NCBI RefSeq assembly: GCF_007004725.1
Contig: NZ_ML660161.1
Span: forward strand, 545,122 to 609,121
DNA length: 64,000 nucleotides
Reading direction: 5' to 3'
Source of the DNA: Aliikangiella coralliicola
GTDB lineage: Bacteria; Pseudomonadota; Gammaproteobacteria; Enterobacterales; Kangiellaceae
Positions 29,522 through 39,658 of the stretch are shown piece after piece (the stretch's first letter is position 1; each line of letters begins with the position of its first letter). The notes below the pieces were generated by a model that was given only the letters and a program-made list of their open reading frames with translations, did no database searches and had not been told where the DNA came from. Both the position numbers and the translations under genes were made by a program.

Positions 29522-31039
29522 TTGAGTTATGTAACTATACATAAGAGTCAGCTGTTAGACTCCCTGGAAAACCAGATCCTTTACGCTGATTTGGCTTGCG
29601 TCATCATTGGCCAAAAAGGAATTGGCAAATCATTTTTTCTAGAACAAATTCATTCGAGAGTTTCCGGACAGGTTTCTCTTTCCCAAATCGAAGCCGAGTC
29701 AGTGATGACTCAGGCGCAGTTAGAGAAATCCATTAGCCTTCAATTAGGTTTGAGCTGGCAAGAATCTGAAGAGTCATTGCTCGATAAAATCGCAGCTAGT
29801 CTTGAGCAACGTGTTCTTCTCACCATTGATAATGCACATTTGTTAGACCAATCATGTTTAGATTTTTTGATGGGGCTTGCAACTCGCCAATTAGCTGCAA
29901 AACAAACACTTCTATATATGGTGCTTACCGGAGAATCTGATTTAGCTGAAAAGCTAAACGATACGCCAAGTTTAAAGTACGATCCGAATATTTGCGTTGT
30001 ATTTGAGTTAAAGCCGATTGAAGAGCAGGAAACCAAGTTTTTGATCGCGCAATTTCAGTCTATTGATCCTGGCACCGCAGAGGCTTTATATGATGAGCAG
30101 AAATTGCAGTATTTCTGGCAATTAAGCAAAGGTATTCCCGGGGATTTAAAGTATCAACTTACCCGCTGGTTAGAACAGACTGAAGTTAAGACGAAGCCAG
30201 AAAAAGAGCTGTCGTCTATTAAGAAATATTCACTTTCAGCAGTTTATGTTGTGTTGGCGGTAACGCTAGTTTTTGCGCTTATTTACCAGGATGAAATAAA
30301 TCAGATGATAACGCCTGACACGGCGAATCAAAAAACAGCTTCGAGTAAGTCTGAACAGGCACTTAACTCGAATTCAAAGGAGCCTCAGTCCGATAAGGAA
30401 TATGGTGGAATAGAGCAAGCAGCAACTAATAAGTCTGAGTCACAACAAGGGGATTTGGCTGATAGTACTGAAGATAAGTCTCAAAATAGAAAAAGTAAAC
30501 TTCCAACAGAGGAAGAAGGTTTGTTGAGAAACCCTGATCCGAAACAAGAGCCAGCTAAGGAAACTGAATCTGGCGAAATTGCGAAAAAGACATCTGTGGT
30601 TAATACCACGAAAATCGGTAGTAAAGATGAGTCGTCGGGGACAGATACTTCAAAGTCTGAAGTTTCTCAAAATAAATCTGAAAATCAAGCTGGTGTTGCC
30701 GAGGTTGAAAAGAAAAAATCACTACCTGCATCTTCCATAAGTGATGATGAGCGAAAGTTGATGGGGATGGATGATGCTCGATTTACCTTACAATGGATTG
30801 GCGTCAGCAAGTTAGAAGCTGCAGAGAATTTCAGACAACAACACCCGCTTAAAGAAAGCATGCTCATTTTTAGAAGAAATCAATCGACGGGAATCCTCTA
30901 CCTGATTGTTAGCGGGCAGTTTAACTCTCGAATCGATGCTGATAACGCAAAAGCTGTTTACCTCAAGCGAGGCTATTCTGGTAAACCCTGGGTTAAATCA
31001 TTGAAAGCCGTTAAGCAGGAAATAGCCGCAAAAGGTTAA
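29522..31039 (+). CDS. damX: DamX-like protein: AAA ATPase domain, membrane segment and C-terminal SPOR domain
   Basis: The 505-residue protein has an N-terminal P-loop domain like those of ExeA/DamX (Walker A GQKGIGKS at residues 29-36, Walker B-like LLTIDNAH). One transmembrane helix lies at about 237-258. A long charged, low-complexity periplasmic linker rich in Ser, Lys and Glu follows, and then a SPOR domain (about 415-500), which in this family binds denuded septal peptidoglycan. The start is TTG 29522 after AGGTGGG. A role in cell division is inferred from domain build and position after aroKB. E. coli DamX lacks an obvious ATPase domain, so function may differ. Confidence 0.82.
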   Translation: MSYVTIHKSQLLDSLENQILYADLACVIIGQKGIGKSFFLEQIHSRVSGQVSLSQIEAESVMTQAQLEKSISLQLGLSWQESEESLLDKIAASLEQRVLLTIDNAHLLDQSCLDFLMGLATRQLAAKQTLLYMVLTGESDLAEKLNDTPSLKYDPNICVVFELKPIEEQETKFLIAQFQSIDPGTAEALYDEQKLQYFWQLSKGIPGDLKYQLTRWLEQTEVKTKPEKELSSIKKYSLSAVYVVLAVTLVFALIYQDEINQMITPDTANQKTASSKSEQALNSNSKEPQSDKEYGGIEQAATNKSESQQGDLADSTEDKSQNRKSKLPTEEEGLLRNPDPKQEPAKETESGEIAKKTSVVNTTKIGSKDESSGTDTSKSEVSQNKSENQAGVAEVEKKKSLPASSISDDERKLMGMDDARFTLQWIGVSKLEAAENFRQQHPLKESMLIFRRNQSTGILYLIVSGQFNSRIDADNAKAVYLKRGYSGKPWVKSLKAVKQEIAAKG

Positions 31040-31173
31040 GTTTTTTAGGTGATACCAATAATCAAAAGTACGATTTCATAGAGATATTCCAGCTCCTGTT
31101 AACCTCAATCATTTTAAATTTCCGGCCGCTAAGGTAAAATTGCGCGCATTAATCCTATATCCGGCATTACTCA

Positions 31174-32232
31174 ATGTTAAAGAATGATCGTTATTTAAGA
31201 GCGGCTTTGTCTCAGCCTGTTGATAAAACTCCCGTATGGATGATGCGCCAGGCAGGCAGGTATTTACCTGAGTATCGAGAAATTCGGGCGAAAGCGGGTG
31301 ATTTTATGAGTTTGTGTACAAATCCCGAACTTGCTTGTGAAGTGACGCTACAACCATTGAGAAGATATGAACTGGATGCCGCAATTTTGTTTTCCGACAT
31401 CCTCACTATTCCCGATGCAATGGGGTTAGGGTTGTACTTCAAAACTGGTGAGGGTCCTGCATTTCAAAAGCCTGTCAGGTCAAAGTCAGATGTGGAGAAC
31501 CTTTTTGTTCCTGACATTTTCAAAGAGCTGGGTTATGTCACCGATGCTGTGAGCTTAATTCGCAAAGAGCTTGATGGAAAGGTGCCGCTCATTGGTTTTT
31601 CGGGCAGCCCGTGGACCCTGGCTACATATATGGTAGAAGGTGGAACGACTAAGAACTTTGGACTGATTAAGGGAATGATGTTTGAGCAACCACAACTCAT
31701 GCATCAGTTGCTTGAGACGCTCGCGCAGTCGGTTACAGCCTATCTAAATGCCCAAATAGAATCAGGTGCGCAAGCCGTCATGATTTTTGATACCTGGGGC
31801 GGTGTTTTATCAACTCAGAACTATCAAGGTTTTTCACTTAACTACATGCAGCAAATTATCAGTGGTCTTAAGCGTACTCACGATGGAAACCAGATCCCGG
31901 TCACTATGTTTACGAAAGGCGGTGCTGGGTGGCTTGAGCAGATGGTTGAGAGTGGAGCAGATTGTCTCGGGTTAGATTGGACTGTCGATATTGACCAGGC
32001 CAGGGCCAGGGTCGGCGATAAAGTCGCGCTACAGGGTAATATGGATCCTTGTGTGCTTTATTCGAATCCACAACGAATAAAAGAAGAAGTTGCTGATATT
32101 TTGGCTAAATTTGGCAATGGCTGTGGTCATGTTTTCAACTTGGGACACGGAATACATCCGACAATTGAACCTGAAAACGTGAAAGCGTATGTTGATGCTG
32201 TCCATCAGCTAAGTGAACAATATCACGATTGA
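31174..32232 (+). CDS. hemE: Uroporphyrinogen decarboxylase
   Basis: It converts uroporphyrinogen III to coproporphyrinogen III in haem synthesis. The 352 residues include the diagnostic [19 protein letters not shown] near the N-terminus, [16 protein letters not shown], and the C-terminal FNLGHGIHP. It follows damX after 134 bases. In Pseudomonas gltB and gltD lie between these two genes but are absent here. Confidence 0.97.
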   Translation: MLKNDRYLRAALSQPVDKTPVWMMRQAGRYLPEYREIRAKAGDFMSLCTNPELACEVTLQPLRRYELDAAILFSDILTIPDAMGLGLYFKTGEGPAFQKPVRSKSDVENLFVPDIFKELGYVTDAVSLIRKELDGKVPLIGFSGSPWTLATYMVEGGTTKNFGLIKGMMFEQPQLMHQLLETLAQSVTAYLNAQIESGAQAVMIFDTWGGVLSTQNYQGFSLNYMQQIISGLKRTHDGNQIPVTMFTKGGAGWLEQMVESGADCLGLDWTVDIDQARARVGDKVALQGNMDPCVLYSNPQRIKEEVADILAKFGNGCGHVFNLGHGIHPTIEPENVKAYVDAVHQLSEQYHD

Positions 32233-32295
32233 ACTTTGAGTTGAGTAATGGAGATTTCAAAGGACTAGAAGCTAATTAATTGAACTCTTAAAACA

Positions 32296-32331
32296 AAAAC
32301 GGCCACTTTCAAAGTGGCCGTTTTCCATTTT
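32296..32331. terminator. Strong bidirectional terminator
   Basis: AAAACGGCCACTTT and its exact complement flank a single-base centre, with A-rich sequence on one side and T-rich sequence on the other. It serves hemE (+) and the convergent Ig-repeat lipoprotein gene (-). Confidence 0.92.
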
Positions 32332-32344
32332 GTGGGATTAAACT

Positions 32345-34807
32345 TTATTGAACAACAATGCTAATGCTATTGTTCGTTGTAATCAGTCCGCTAGGTGTAG
32401 TGACTTCAACTAATAAAGTACCATTACCAGGTTGAGTTTCCCCTTTGACTGTCACTGAAAACGATGCGCTACCGTTGTGGTTATCATTAGGCCAGGTAAA
32501 AGTGTTAGTTCCCTGAACTGAACCTTTAGTTGCAGTAAATTTTACTGTAGTTCCAGCCGGCATCGGTTGGTTGTGCAAGTCACCGACGATTATGGTTGCA
32601 GAGCCTGAACTGTCTCCTTGTAAATTGATGATGCTATCATCGCTGTCATTAGTATTGGTTGCGCCATTGTCATCAACCGGGAAGTCGATGGTCTTATCAA
32701 TAGTAAAGTTAGCGCCGCTGCCAGACATAACCAAAACAAGTGATGCTCTGACATTGAGAGATTTTTCGCTTGAACAGCCAGCGTGAGCTGGAATAGAGCA
32801 GAGTACGCCGTTATACAAGCCATCTTTTTGAGTAAAAGCACTATCATTATTAAAATCAACAAAGGTCTCTAATTCACCACCAGTCTGACCTCCACCTGCG
32901 GGGTTATATACAGAATCCTCGTTATGGTCAACGAAAGCTTCATCCAAATCATATGGAAGGCCGCTAATGTTGGTTCCGCCGAAGGCTGTCATCTCATTAG
33001 CGTCAAATCGGCCGTTTCCGTTTAAGTCTGGGAATGATTCTTCACCAATTGCGGTCGCGATTATTGTCGCACGTCCACCGAATTTCTGGCCCATATTATT
33101 GACAAGTGTTGGAGTAATTCCATTAGCTGCGAGAGTTTGTCCCTCTGGGCGTGGGTTTTGACTTGTCCACTTCACAGAGCACGCACCATTGGTTGTTGTA
33201 CATGAAGATTCGATTGAACCTCCTTCAGTAGTGAAAGAGACTGCGGTTCCATCTGGAACTGGGTTATTAAACGCGTCTGACAATCGTGCGGTGATATCAA
33301 CTTCTGTCCCGTCAATATCCCATCCTTCCGCATTTAGTGTTGCAGCTGAAAGGCTGAAGCTATCTTGATCTGGAATGCCTGTAGAAACAACCAAATTACT
33401 CGATTGAGTCGAGATTAGTGGCGAGCTACTATCAATAGAAGCTGTAACTCTCACAGTTGTTGCCACTGTACCTGAGTTGATAACTGTCTGCGCTAAGCCT
33501 TGAGCATTTGTTGTCGCAGAAGCTGGATTGATATTGAGCCCGCCAACGTTGGTATTTAATGCGAAATTAACAAGTTGCCCGTTAACTGGGTTACCGTTAG
33601 TGTCTCTGACTCTAAATACAACGGTTGAACTCTCTGATCCACCAAGTCCACCTGCGCCTAAGATAGCAATATTTTCAGGTGTGGCAGAAACAAATTCGAT
33701 ACTACCAACATCTGCTGCCAGAACATTCACTGTGCCTGACGCAGTTAAGTTTATTCCGCCTGCATTAGCAGTCACACTAATGGCATCGTTACCAACACAA
33801 CCTTGAGCCAGGTATGTACTTGATGCAACACCGTTTACTGTTGTGATAGGAGAACTTAATGTTGCTGTAGCAGGTGTAGAACCTGTGCAAGGTGACGAGA
33901 AATTAACATCAACAGGCTCGGTAAAAGGCTGGCCATTTTCATCAACAATAGAAACTGATACGGTTGTGGTTCCACCTGCTGAAATTTGCGCTGTGCCGAT
34001 CTCCGCTACATTCTCAACAAATGGTGTTCCGCTACCCATTCTCAGGTTGGTCGCACCAACAGCGAATACAAATTGGGCAGTTTCTCCACTCGATACGCTT
34101 GCCGTAATTGTACCGGCACCAAGGTCGGTATCTGCAACAATATCGACGGTTGCCTGATTGTTACCATCGGTAATAGCGGTTGGAACTGGAATTGAACCTA
34201 TGGTGGTTGCAAATGTTACGATTTGAGGAGATGTGTTTCCGGTCAATGTCGCCACAATTCTGCCTGGATTAGTCGAAGTAATTGTGGTTGTATCTTGCCC
34301 GGAAGACGCTGAAACTAAATTAAGAGCGATGGAAATATTTGAGCCGCTACCACCGCCAGTTGAACCATCTCCAGCAGTTTCGAAAGCTATGGTGCCGCTT
34401 TCGCCGCTTGATATTGAAGCGCGTATCTCTGATGCACCAGCAGTTGTTCCTGCTAATACTTCAACCGAGGCCTGTCCACTAGCGTCTGTTATCGCTGTTC
34501 CAGAAGCTGGATTAAATGCACCAAGAGTCGAAGTGAAAGTCACTACTGTGCCTTGCACTGCACCAGTGGAACTATTAGTGACAGTTGCTGTAACGGTAGC
34601 TGGATTTGCAGCAGTTACATTAGTGTTAGAAATCGACAAAGTAACCGTCGTTGTGTTTGTTGTTCCTGTCCCCGTTCCGGTTCCAGTATCGGTTGTTTCG
34701 TTAAAACCACCGCCACCACCACAGGCTGTAATTGTTGCCAAAATGGTGAAAGTTGCTAATAAATATAACTTTTTAAGCGGTGAGGATGCCATTTGTAACC
34801 AATCCAT
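32345..34807 (-). CDS. Large lipoprotein with tandem bacterial Ig-like (Big_1/invasin-type) domains
   Basis: The 820-residue surface or periplasmic protein starts with a lipoprotein signal (lipobox ITAC, about residue 29) followed by five Gly and a Thr-Gly linker. About six Ig-like repeats follow, recognised by recurring TVTATV/IVATLT strands, xxTDxxGQAxVxVxAGT segments and closing ASxSSGE motifs. A segment near residues 580-680 has Asp/Asn-rich loops (DLNGNGRFDANEM, DHNEDSVYNP, DFNNDSAFTQKDG) like EF-hand or dockerin calcium sites. AGGAG precedes ATG 34807; a GTG three bases earlier is possible. It probably serves adhesion or surface architecture; the ligand is unknown. Confidence 0.82.
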   Translation of the reverse strand: MDWLQMASSPLKKLYLLATFTILATITACGGGGGFNETTDTGTGTGTGTTNTTTVTLSISNTNVTAANPATVTATVTNSSTGAVQGTVVTFTSTLGAFNPASGTAITDASGQASVEVLAGTTAGASEIRASISSGESGTIAFETAGDGSTGGGSGSNISIALNLVSASSGQDTTTITSTNPGRIVATLTGNTSPQIVTFATTIGSIPVPTAITDGNNQATVDIVADTDLGAGTITASVSSGETAQFVFAVGATNLRMGSGTPFVENVAEIGTAQISAGGTTTVSVSIVDENGQPFTEPVDVNFSSPCTGSTPATATLSSPITTVNGVASSTYLAQGCVGNDAISVTANAGGINLTASGTVNVLAADVGSIEFVSATPENIAILGAGGLGGSESSTVVFRVRDTNGNPVNGQLVNFALNTNVGGLNINPASATTNAQGLAQTVINSGTVATTVRVTASIDSSSPLISTQSSNLVVSTGIPDQDSFSLSAATLNAEGWDIDGTEVDITARLSDAFNNPVPDGTAVSFTTEGGSIESSCTTTNGACSVKWTSQNPRPEGQTLAANGITPTLVNNMGQKFGGRATIIATAIGEESFPDLNGNGRFDANEMTAFGGTNISGLPYDLDEAFVDHNEDSVYNPAGGGQTGGELETFVDFNNDSAFTQKDGLYNGVLCSIPAHAGCSSEKSLNVRASLVLVMSGSGANFTIDKTIDFPVDDNGATNTNDSDDSIINLQGDSSGSATIIVGDLHNQPMPAGTTVKFTATKGSVQGTNTFTWPNDNHNGSASFSVTVKGETQPGNGTLLVEVTTPSGLITTNNSISIVVQ

Positions 34808-35197
34808 CACTTGGGTCTCCTGTTACCTGACGACGCAGGAAGCGCTAAGCTTTAAATTAAACTGAAAAAAACTGGTATTCATGTTGATGTAAAGAGCCTA
34901 CCTAATCAGAGCTCATTTTACAATGATATTTGATTAAAAACATACTAAAAACAAGGAGTTCTCAAACAAAGTTAGTCTAATTTCTAGAAAAAACCAAGTA
35001 ACTGGTTCTCATTTCATAGGGGTTAGAATTGTGATCGTAACTTTTTGTCTTGCTAAAGTGCCTCCTATTCGATACTAATTGTATGCATTTTTCAGGAAAT
35101 CTGTTGGATAAATTCGACAAAATTCAACAAAAAGCGATAAATGGTAACTCAAGGTTTTGTCAGTAGTTTTTACTCAAAGAGGTTGATTTAGTTAACA
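34808..35197. other. Intergenic region between divergent genes
   Basis: These 390 bases separate the Ig-repeat lipoprotein (-) from yheT (+). The sequence is AT-rich and must hold both promoters. The near-repeat AAATTCGAC/AAATTCAAC at about 35109-35130 is the only structure I noticed; there is no gene-like frame. Confidence 0.45.
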
Positions 35198-36169
35198 ATG
35201 ATGTTCGATTCCCCGTTTAGACCCGGCTGGTGGATTAAAAACAGACATATGCAGACAATTTGGGGAGCCGTGTTTAGAAGTCTGCCCCGGTTACCGCAAA
35301 TGCGGCGTATGCGGTTGGAACTGAATGATGGTGATTTTATTGATGTTGACATCCATGAAAGAGCCGGTGCCGAGTCAGTATTAATACTCCATGGTTTAGA
35401 AGGATCGATTGATTCTCATTACATGAGGGGGATAGTGTCAACATTGGCAAAATCGGGTAAACAAGTCGCAGTTATGCACTTTCGGGGATGTAGTGGCGAA
35501 AGTAACCGCTTACTAAGTAGCTATCACAGTGGTATTAGTGATGATCTTCAGTTAGTCATCGAACTTCTCACTGATAGAAAAATTTCGGTAGATTACCTGG
35601 TTGGCTTCTCGTTGGGTGGAAATGTGCTACTGAAGTGGCTCGGAGAAAACCACCAAAAACACTCAGTGAGGGCTGCAGCGGCGGTCTCGGTACCGATGTT
35701 ACTTAATGAGTGTGCAAATGCGATTGATCAGGGATTTTCCAAGGTTTACTCAGGACGACTGCTTAAAACACTAAAAGAGAAAACTCGGCAGAAAAAGCAG
35801 GTTTTTAATGGTGCTGTTTCTCTGGATATGAATGAAATAAAAAAACTGAATTCATTTTGGGAATTTGACCATAAGGTCACGGCACCGTTGCACGGGTTTA
35901 ATGGTGCTTCAGATTATTATTCGAAAGCTTCCAGTCGCCAGTTTTTGAAATCAATTAGCATTCCCACCTTAATTATCCACGCGAAAGATGATCCATTTAT
36001 GAATGAGAAAGTTATTCCTGAAGCTGACGAGCTTTCATCAAGTGTGCAATTTGAGCTAAGTGCTAACGGTGGACATGTCGGCTTTGTGAGTGGGAGATGG
36101 CCGTGGCGGGCTGAGTACTATCTTGAACGCCGAATTTCTACATTTATCGATGATTACGCTAAGAGCTAG
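35198..36169 (+). CDS. yheT: YheT-family alpha/beta hydrolase
   Basis: The 323-residue protein carries the family N-terminus FRPGWWIKNRHMQTIWG and the alpha/beta hydrolase core: oxyanion region LHGLEGS, nucleophile serine in GFSLGGN (about residue 147), aspartate in AKDDPFM and histidine in NGGHVGF. HFRGCSGESNR is also typical. Members (E. coli YheT, plant EMB8) are presumed esterases or lipases with unknown natural substrate. There is no signal peptide. It stands alone, 88 bases before the Tat-signal gene. Confidence 0.88.
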   Translation: MMFDSPFRPGWWIKNRHMQTIWGAVFRSLPRLPQMRRMRLELNDGDFIDVDIHERAGAESVLILHGLEGSIDSHYMRGIVSTLAKSGKQVAVMHFRGCSGESNRLLSSYHSGISDDLQLVIELLTDRKISVDYLVGFSLGGNVLLKWLGENHQKHSVRAAAAVSVPMLLNECANAIDQGFSKVYSGRLLKTLKEKTRQKKQVFNGAVSLDMNEIKKLNSFWEFDHKVTAPLHGFNGASDYYSKASSRQFLKSISIPTLIIHAKDDPFMNEKVIPEADELSSSVQFELSANGGHVGFVSGRWPWRAEYYLERRISTFIDDYAKS

Positions 36170-36257
36170 GTGCCCTGGATTAGTGTGACTAGACCTGGGT
36201 TACTAGATTAAAGTATTCTCGATATTGATTGCTGGTAGCCACTGAAAAACAGGGTAA

Positions 36258-36776
36258 ATGATGAAAAGAAGACAGTTTTTCAAATCTCTGATGGGAACAA
36301 GTGTATTGATGCTGGGCGGGGTGTCGGCCTTTCAGTGGTATCAACAATCCTCAATTGAATACTCTAATCATGTAAAGACTGAATTTTTAACCGCTGACGA
36401 TCAGGTGGTTTTGTCCGTTTTAATTCCCATTATTGCAGGTGATTTACCACAGGCGCCAAACATTGAGACGACAATACTCAATGTTGATGAGGCGATTCTT
36501 CAGCTTCCATTGCGTACACAAGCTGAATTGCGAGAGCTTTTTGACCTTTTATCTACAGGAGTAAGCCGTTTGTTACTTGCCGGGGTCTGGTTAAATTGGC
36601 AGAAAGCGGGATCACAACATGTCATAGACTTTCTTGATGATTGGCGAGAACATAGTTTGTCATTGTTACAGCAAGCCTATATTGGGCTGCGCTTGTTGGT
36701 GGTTGGCAGTATTTATGCTGAGCCTGACCATTGGGCGGCAATTGGCTACCCTGGACCGTATCCTATCAATCAATAA
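36258..36776 (+). CDS. Tat-signal small subunit partner of a GMC dehydrogenase
   Basis: The 172-residue protein begins with a twin-arginine signal, KRRQFFKSLMG followed by a hydrophobic stretch (residues 3-24). The rest is mostly helical and without recognised catalytic motifs. It resembles the gamma (subunit 3) proteins of FAD-dependent gluconate/glucose dehydrogenases, which carry the Tat signal and bring the signal-less flavoprotein to the periplasm by hitch-hiking. It directly precedes a GMC oxidoreductase gene (45 bases), which fits that role. The family assignment is an inference from build and context. Confidence 0.7.
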   Translation: MMKRRQFFKSLMGTSVLMLGGVSAFQWYQQSSIEYSNHVKTEFLTADDQVVLSVLIPIIAGDLPQAPNIETTILNVDEAILQLPLRTQAELRELFDLLSTGVSRLLLAGVWLNWQKAGSQHVIDFLDDWREHSLSLLQQAYIGLRLLVVGSIYAEPDHWAAIGYPGPYPINQ

Positions 36777-36821
36777 CGATAATAAATACATCGATAATCC
36801 ACAACAGGAGTCATTAGCGCC

Positions 36822-38414
36822 TTGACTATTGCATATCCGAACACATTCGATTATTCGAATGAAACGCCTGCTACAGAAATGGAGTGTGATGTAGTCATTG
36901 TCGGTACAGGCGCGGGCGGTGGTATTGCCGCTGAAATACTGAGCCGATCAGGATTAAAAGTAGTCATGGTTGAAGAAGGACCTCTCAAAACTTCCGCTGA
37001 TTTTAAAATGCAGGAAAAACAGGCTTACGCAGATTTATACCAGGAGGTTGCAGGAAGACAAACGATAGATAAGTCGATCCAGATTTTACAGGGAAGATGT
37101 GTGGGCGGTTCAACAACGGTTAATTGGACTTCTAGTTTTCGAACCCCGGAAAGAACGCTTTCATACTGGAAAGAGCGCTTTGGTATCAAGGGGTTGTCAT
37201 CGTCGGAATTGAAACCTTGGTTTCAATGGGTTGAGCAGCGACTTAATATTGCTCCGTGGTCAATTCCTCCCAATCAGAATAACCAACTTCTTGCCGATGG
37301 GTTACGCAAGTTAGGGTGGGAATATAATGTCATTCCGAGGAACGTCAGTGGGTGTGCCAATCTCGGATATTGCGGGATGGGGTGTCCCATTAATGCGAAA
37401 CAATCGATGTTGGTTAGTTGCATACCAATGGCGCTTTCGTTGGGGTCGCAACTAATTGCAAGAGCCCGCGCGGAGCAAATACTGGTTGAAAAAGAACAAG
37501 TTCGAGGTGTCATGTTGTCCAGTGTTGATAATCGTGGCCAAGTCAAACAAAAAAATGTCACATTCATAAGAGCCAGGCAAGTCATTCTTGCCGCTGGTGC
37601 GATTGGTTCGCCCGCTATTTTATTACGGAGTGGTCTGCAGAAAGCTAACCCTTTGGTTGGAAAGAGAACTTTTTTGCACCCGGTGACGGCAACCATTGGT
37701 CTCATGTCAGAAAAGGTCAATGGTTTTTACGGCGCGCCCCAAAGCATTTATAGCGATGAGTTTTTATGGCGAGATGGCGTAACTGGCGAAATGGGTTATA
37801 AACTTGAAGTGCCACCTTTGCATCCTTTGTTAGCTTCAACATTATTGAGACACCATGGCGAAAAACATTTTCAATTAATGCAGAATTTTGCTTTTTACCA
37901 GGCTAACCTGGCGTTATTAAGAGATGGTTTCAATGACTTGAGTATCGGAGGGGAGGTCAAGTTGGATAAATATGACTATCCGCAACTTGATTACTCGCCG
38001 AACGAAATTTTGTGGCGAGGAATTCGTCATGCAACCCTATCGATGGCTGAAGTTCAATTTGCCGCTGGTGCTAAAAAAGTGATCCCCCTTCATATGGATG
38101 CTACTTTTTATTCGACGTTAAAGAGAGCTCGTGACGCGATTATGAACTTGCCTGCAAAAGCGCTTCGCTGGCAAATAATGAGTGCCCATGTAATGGGGGG
38201 ATGTGCTATGGGAAGTGATGCCAGCGAGTCTGTGTGTAATAGCAAAGGGCAACTTCGCGGATTGGATAATTTATCAATATTAGACGGCTCTATATTCCCG
38301 ACCAGCCTTGGTGTTAACCCGCAATTGAGCATTTATGCAATTGTCGCTAAACTGGTAGCTCAACTTGCACAGAAACTTGGTGGCAACCTGCCTCAGGATC
38401 TCAAGGCATTATGA
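36822..38414 (+). CDS. GMC-family FAD-dependent oxidoreductase
   Basis: The 530-residue flavoprotein has the FAD motif VIVGTGAGGGIAAEIL (residues about 25-40), the GMC signature GRCVGGSTTVNWTSSFRTP and the C-terminal catalytic block MSAHVMGGCAMGSD with ILDGSIFPTSLGVNPQLS. A cysteine cluster GCANLGYCGMGCP near residue 180 recalls both long-chain alcohol oxidases and the iron-sulfur-bearing sugar dehydrogenases of this family. The start is TTG 36822 with AGGAG 11 bases upstream. It lacks a signal peptide, so export with the preceding Tat protein is likely. The substrate (alcohol, sugar or sterol) cannot be told. Confidence 0.85.
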   Translation: MTIAYPNTFDYSNETPATEMECDVVIVGTGAGGGIAAEILSRSGLKVVMVEEGPLKTSADFKMQEKQAYADLYQEVAGRQTIDKSIQILQGRCVGGSTTVNWTSSFRTPERTLSYWKERFGIKGLSSSELKPWFQWVEQRLNIAPWSIPPNQNNQLLADGLRKLGWEYNVIPRNVSGCANLGYCGMGCPINAKQSMLVSCIPMALSLGSQLIARARAEQILVEKEQVRGVMLSSVDNRGQVKQKNVTFIRARQVILAAGAIGSPAILLRSGLQKANPLVGKRTFLHPVTATIGLMSEKVNGFYGAPQSIYSDEFLWRDGVTGEMGYKLEVPPLHPLLASTLLRHHGEKHFQLMQNFAFYQANLALLRDGFNDLSIGGEVKLDKYDYPQLDYSPNEILWRGIRHATLSMAEVQFAAGAKKVIPLHMDATFYSTLKRARDAIMNLPAKALRWQIMSAHVMGGCAMGSDASESVCNSKGQLRGLDNLSILDGSIFPTSLGVNPQLSIYAIVAKLVAQLAQKLGGNLPQDLKAL

Positions 38415-38477
38415 GTTTAAACTGAGTTTGTCTGATCGATTCGATGACAGATACCATTCGACACTACAACAGAGTAA

Positions 38478-38966
<489 letters not shown>

Positions 38967-39026
38967 AAAAACCTTTTAATTATTTGTCATGTTTTTGTGC
39001 TGGTGTACAATAAGCGCCCAAATTAG

Positions 39027-39305
<279 letters not shown>

Positions 39306-39658
39306 CAACATTTTTACGCTATGATCAGTCATTTGGGCTGATTGCGGGCTAGACTTATCGACTTTCACTCGTTATAGTTAGGCCAGCTTTGAGTTTTCTA
39401 TAAAAATAACAAAGAAATCAAAATAACGAAGCTATTCACGTTGGACTCCCGTTGATATCTTGTCAGATGAATGGTTAATTAGAGTAAAGTCGAGCGAATA
39501 GTAGCCCTGTTTCGGACAGAAAGTCGTTAATAAAAGAAGTCAGAACAATAAGTTGTTTGAAAAAATAGCTTTGAAAATTGAGCAATCTTAATATCTTAGA
39601 AAAACGTTAATACGAGAGAAAAGCAACTTATCTCTCGATGCTTTAAATAGGATTAAAT
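39306..39658. other. Intergenic region upstream of exbD
   Basis: The 353 bases carry no gene-like frame. Close to exbD a hairpin CGAGAGA (39613-39619)/TCTCTCG (39631-39637) with an 11-base loop lies about 20 bases before the ATG and could sit in the messenger leader. Confidence 0.5.

Noticed and set aside
33900-34790. The Thr-Gly-Thr-Gly linker of the Ig lipoprotein as a phase-variable repeat
   Set aside because: The codons differ in their third positions, so there is no exact nucleotide repeat prone to slippage.
34233-34865. Long open frames on the plus strand opposite the Ig-repeat lipoprotein (for example 210 and 104 codons)
   Set aside because: They are low-complexity Val/Pro/Thr-rich mirror frames of the repetitive Thr/Val/Gly-rich coding strand, without ribosome sites.
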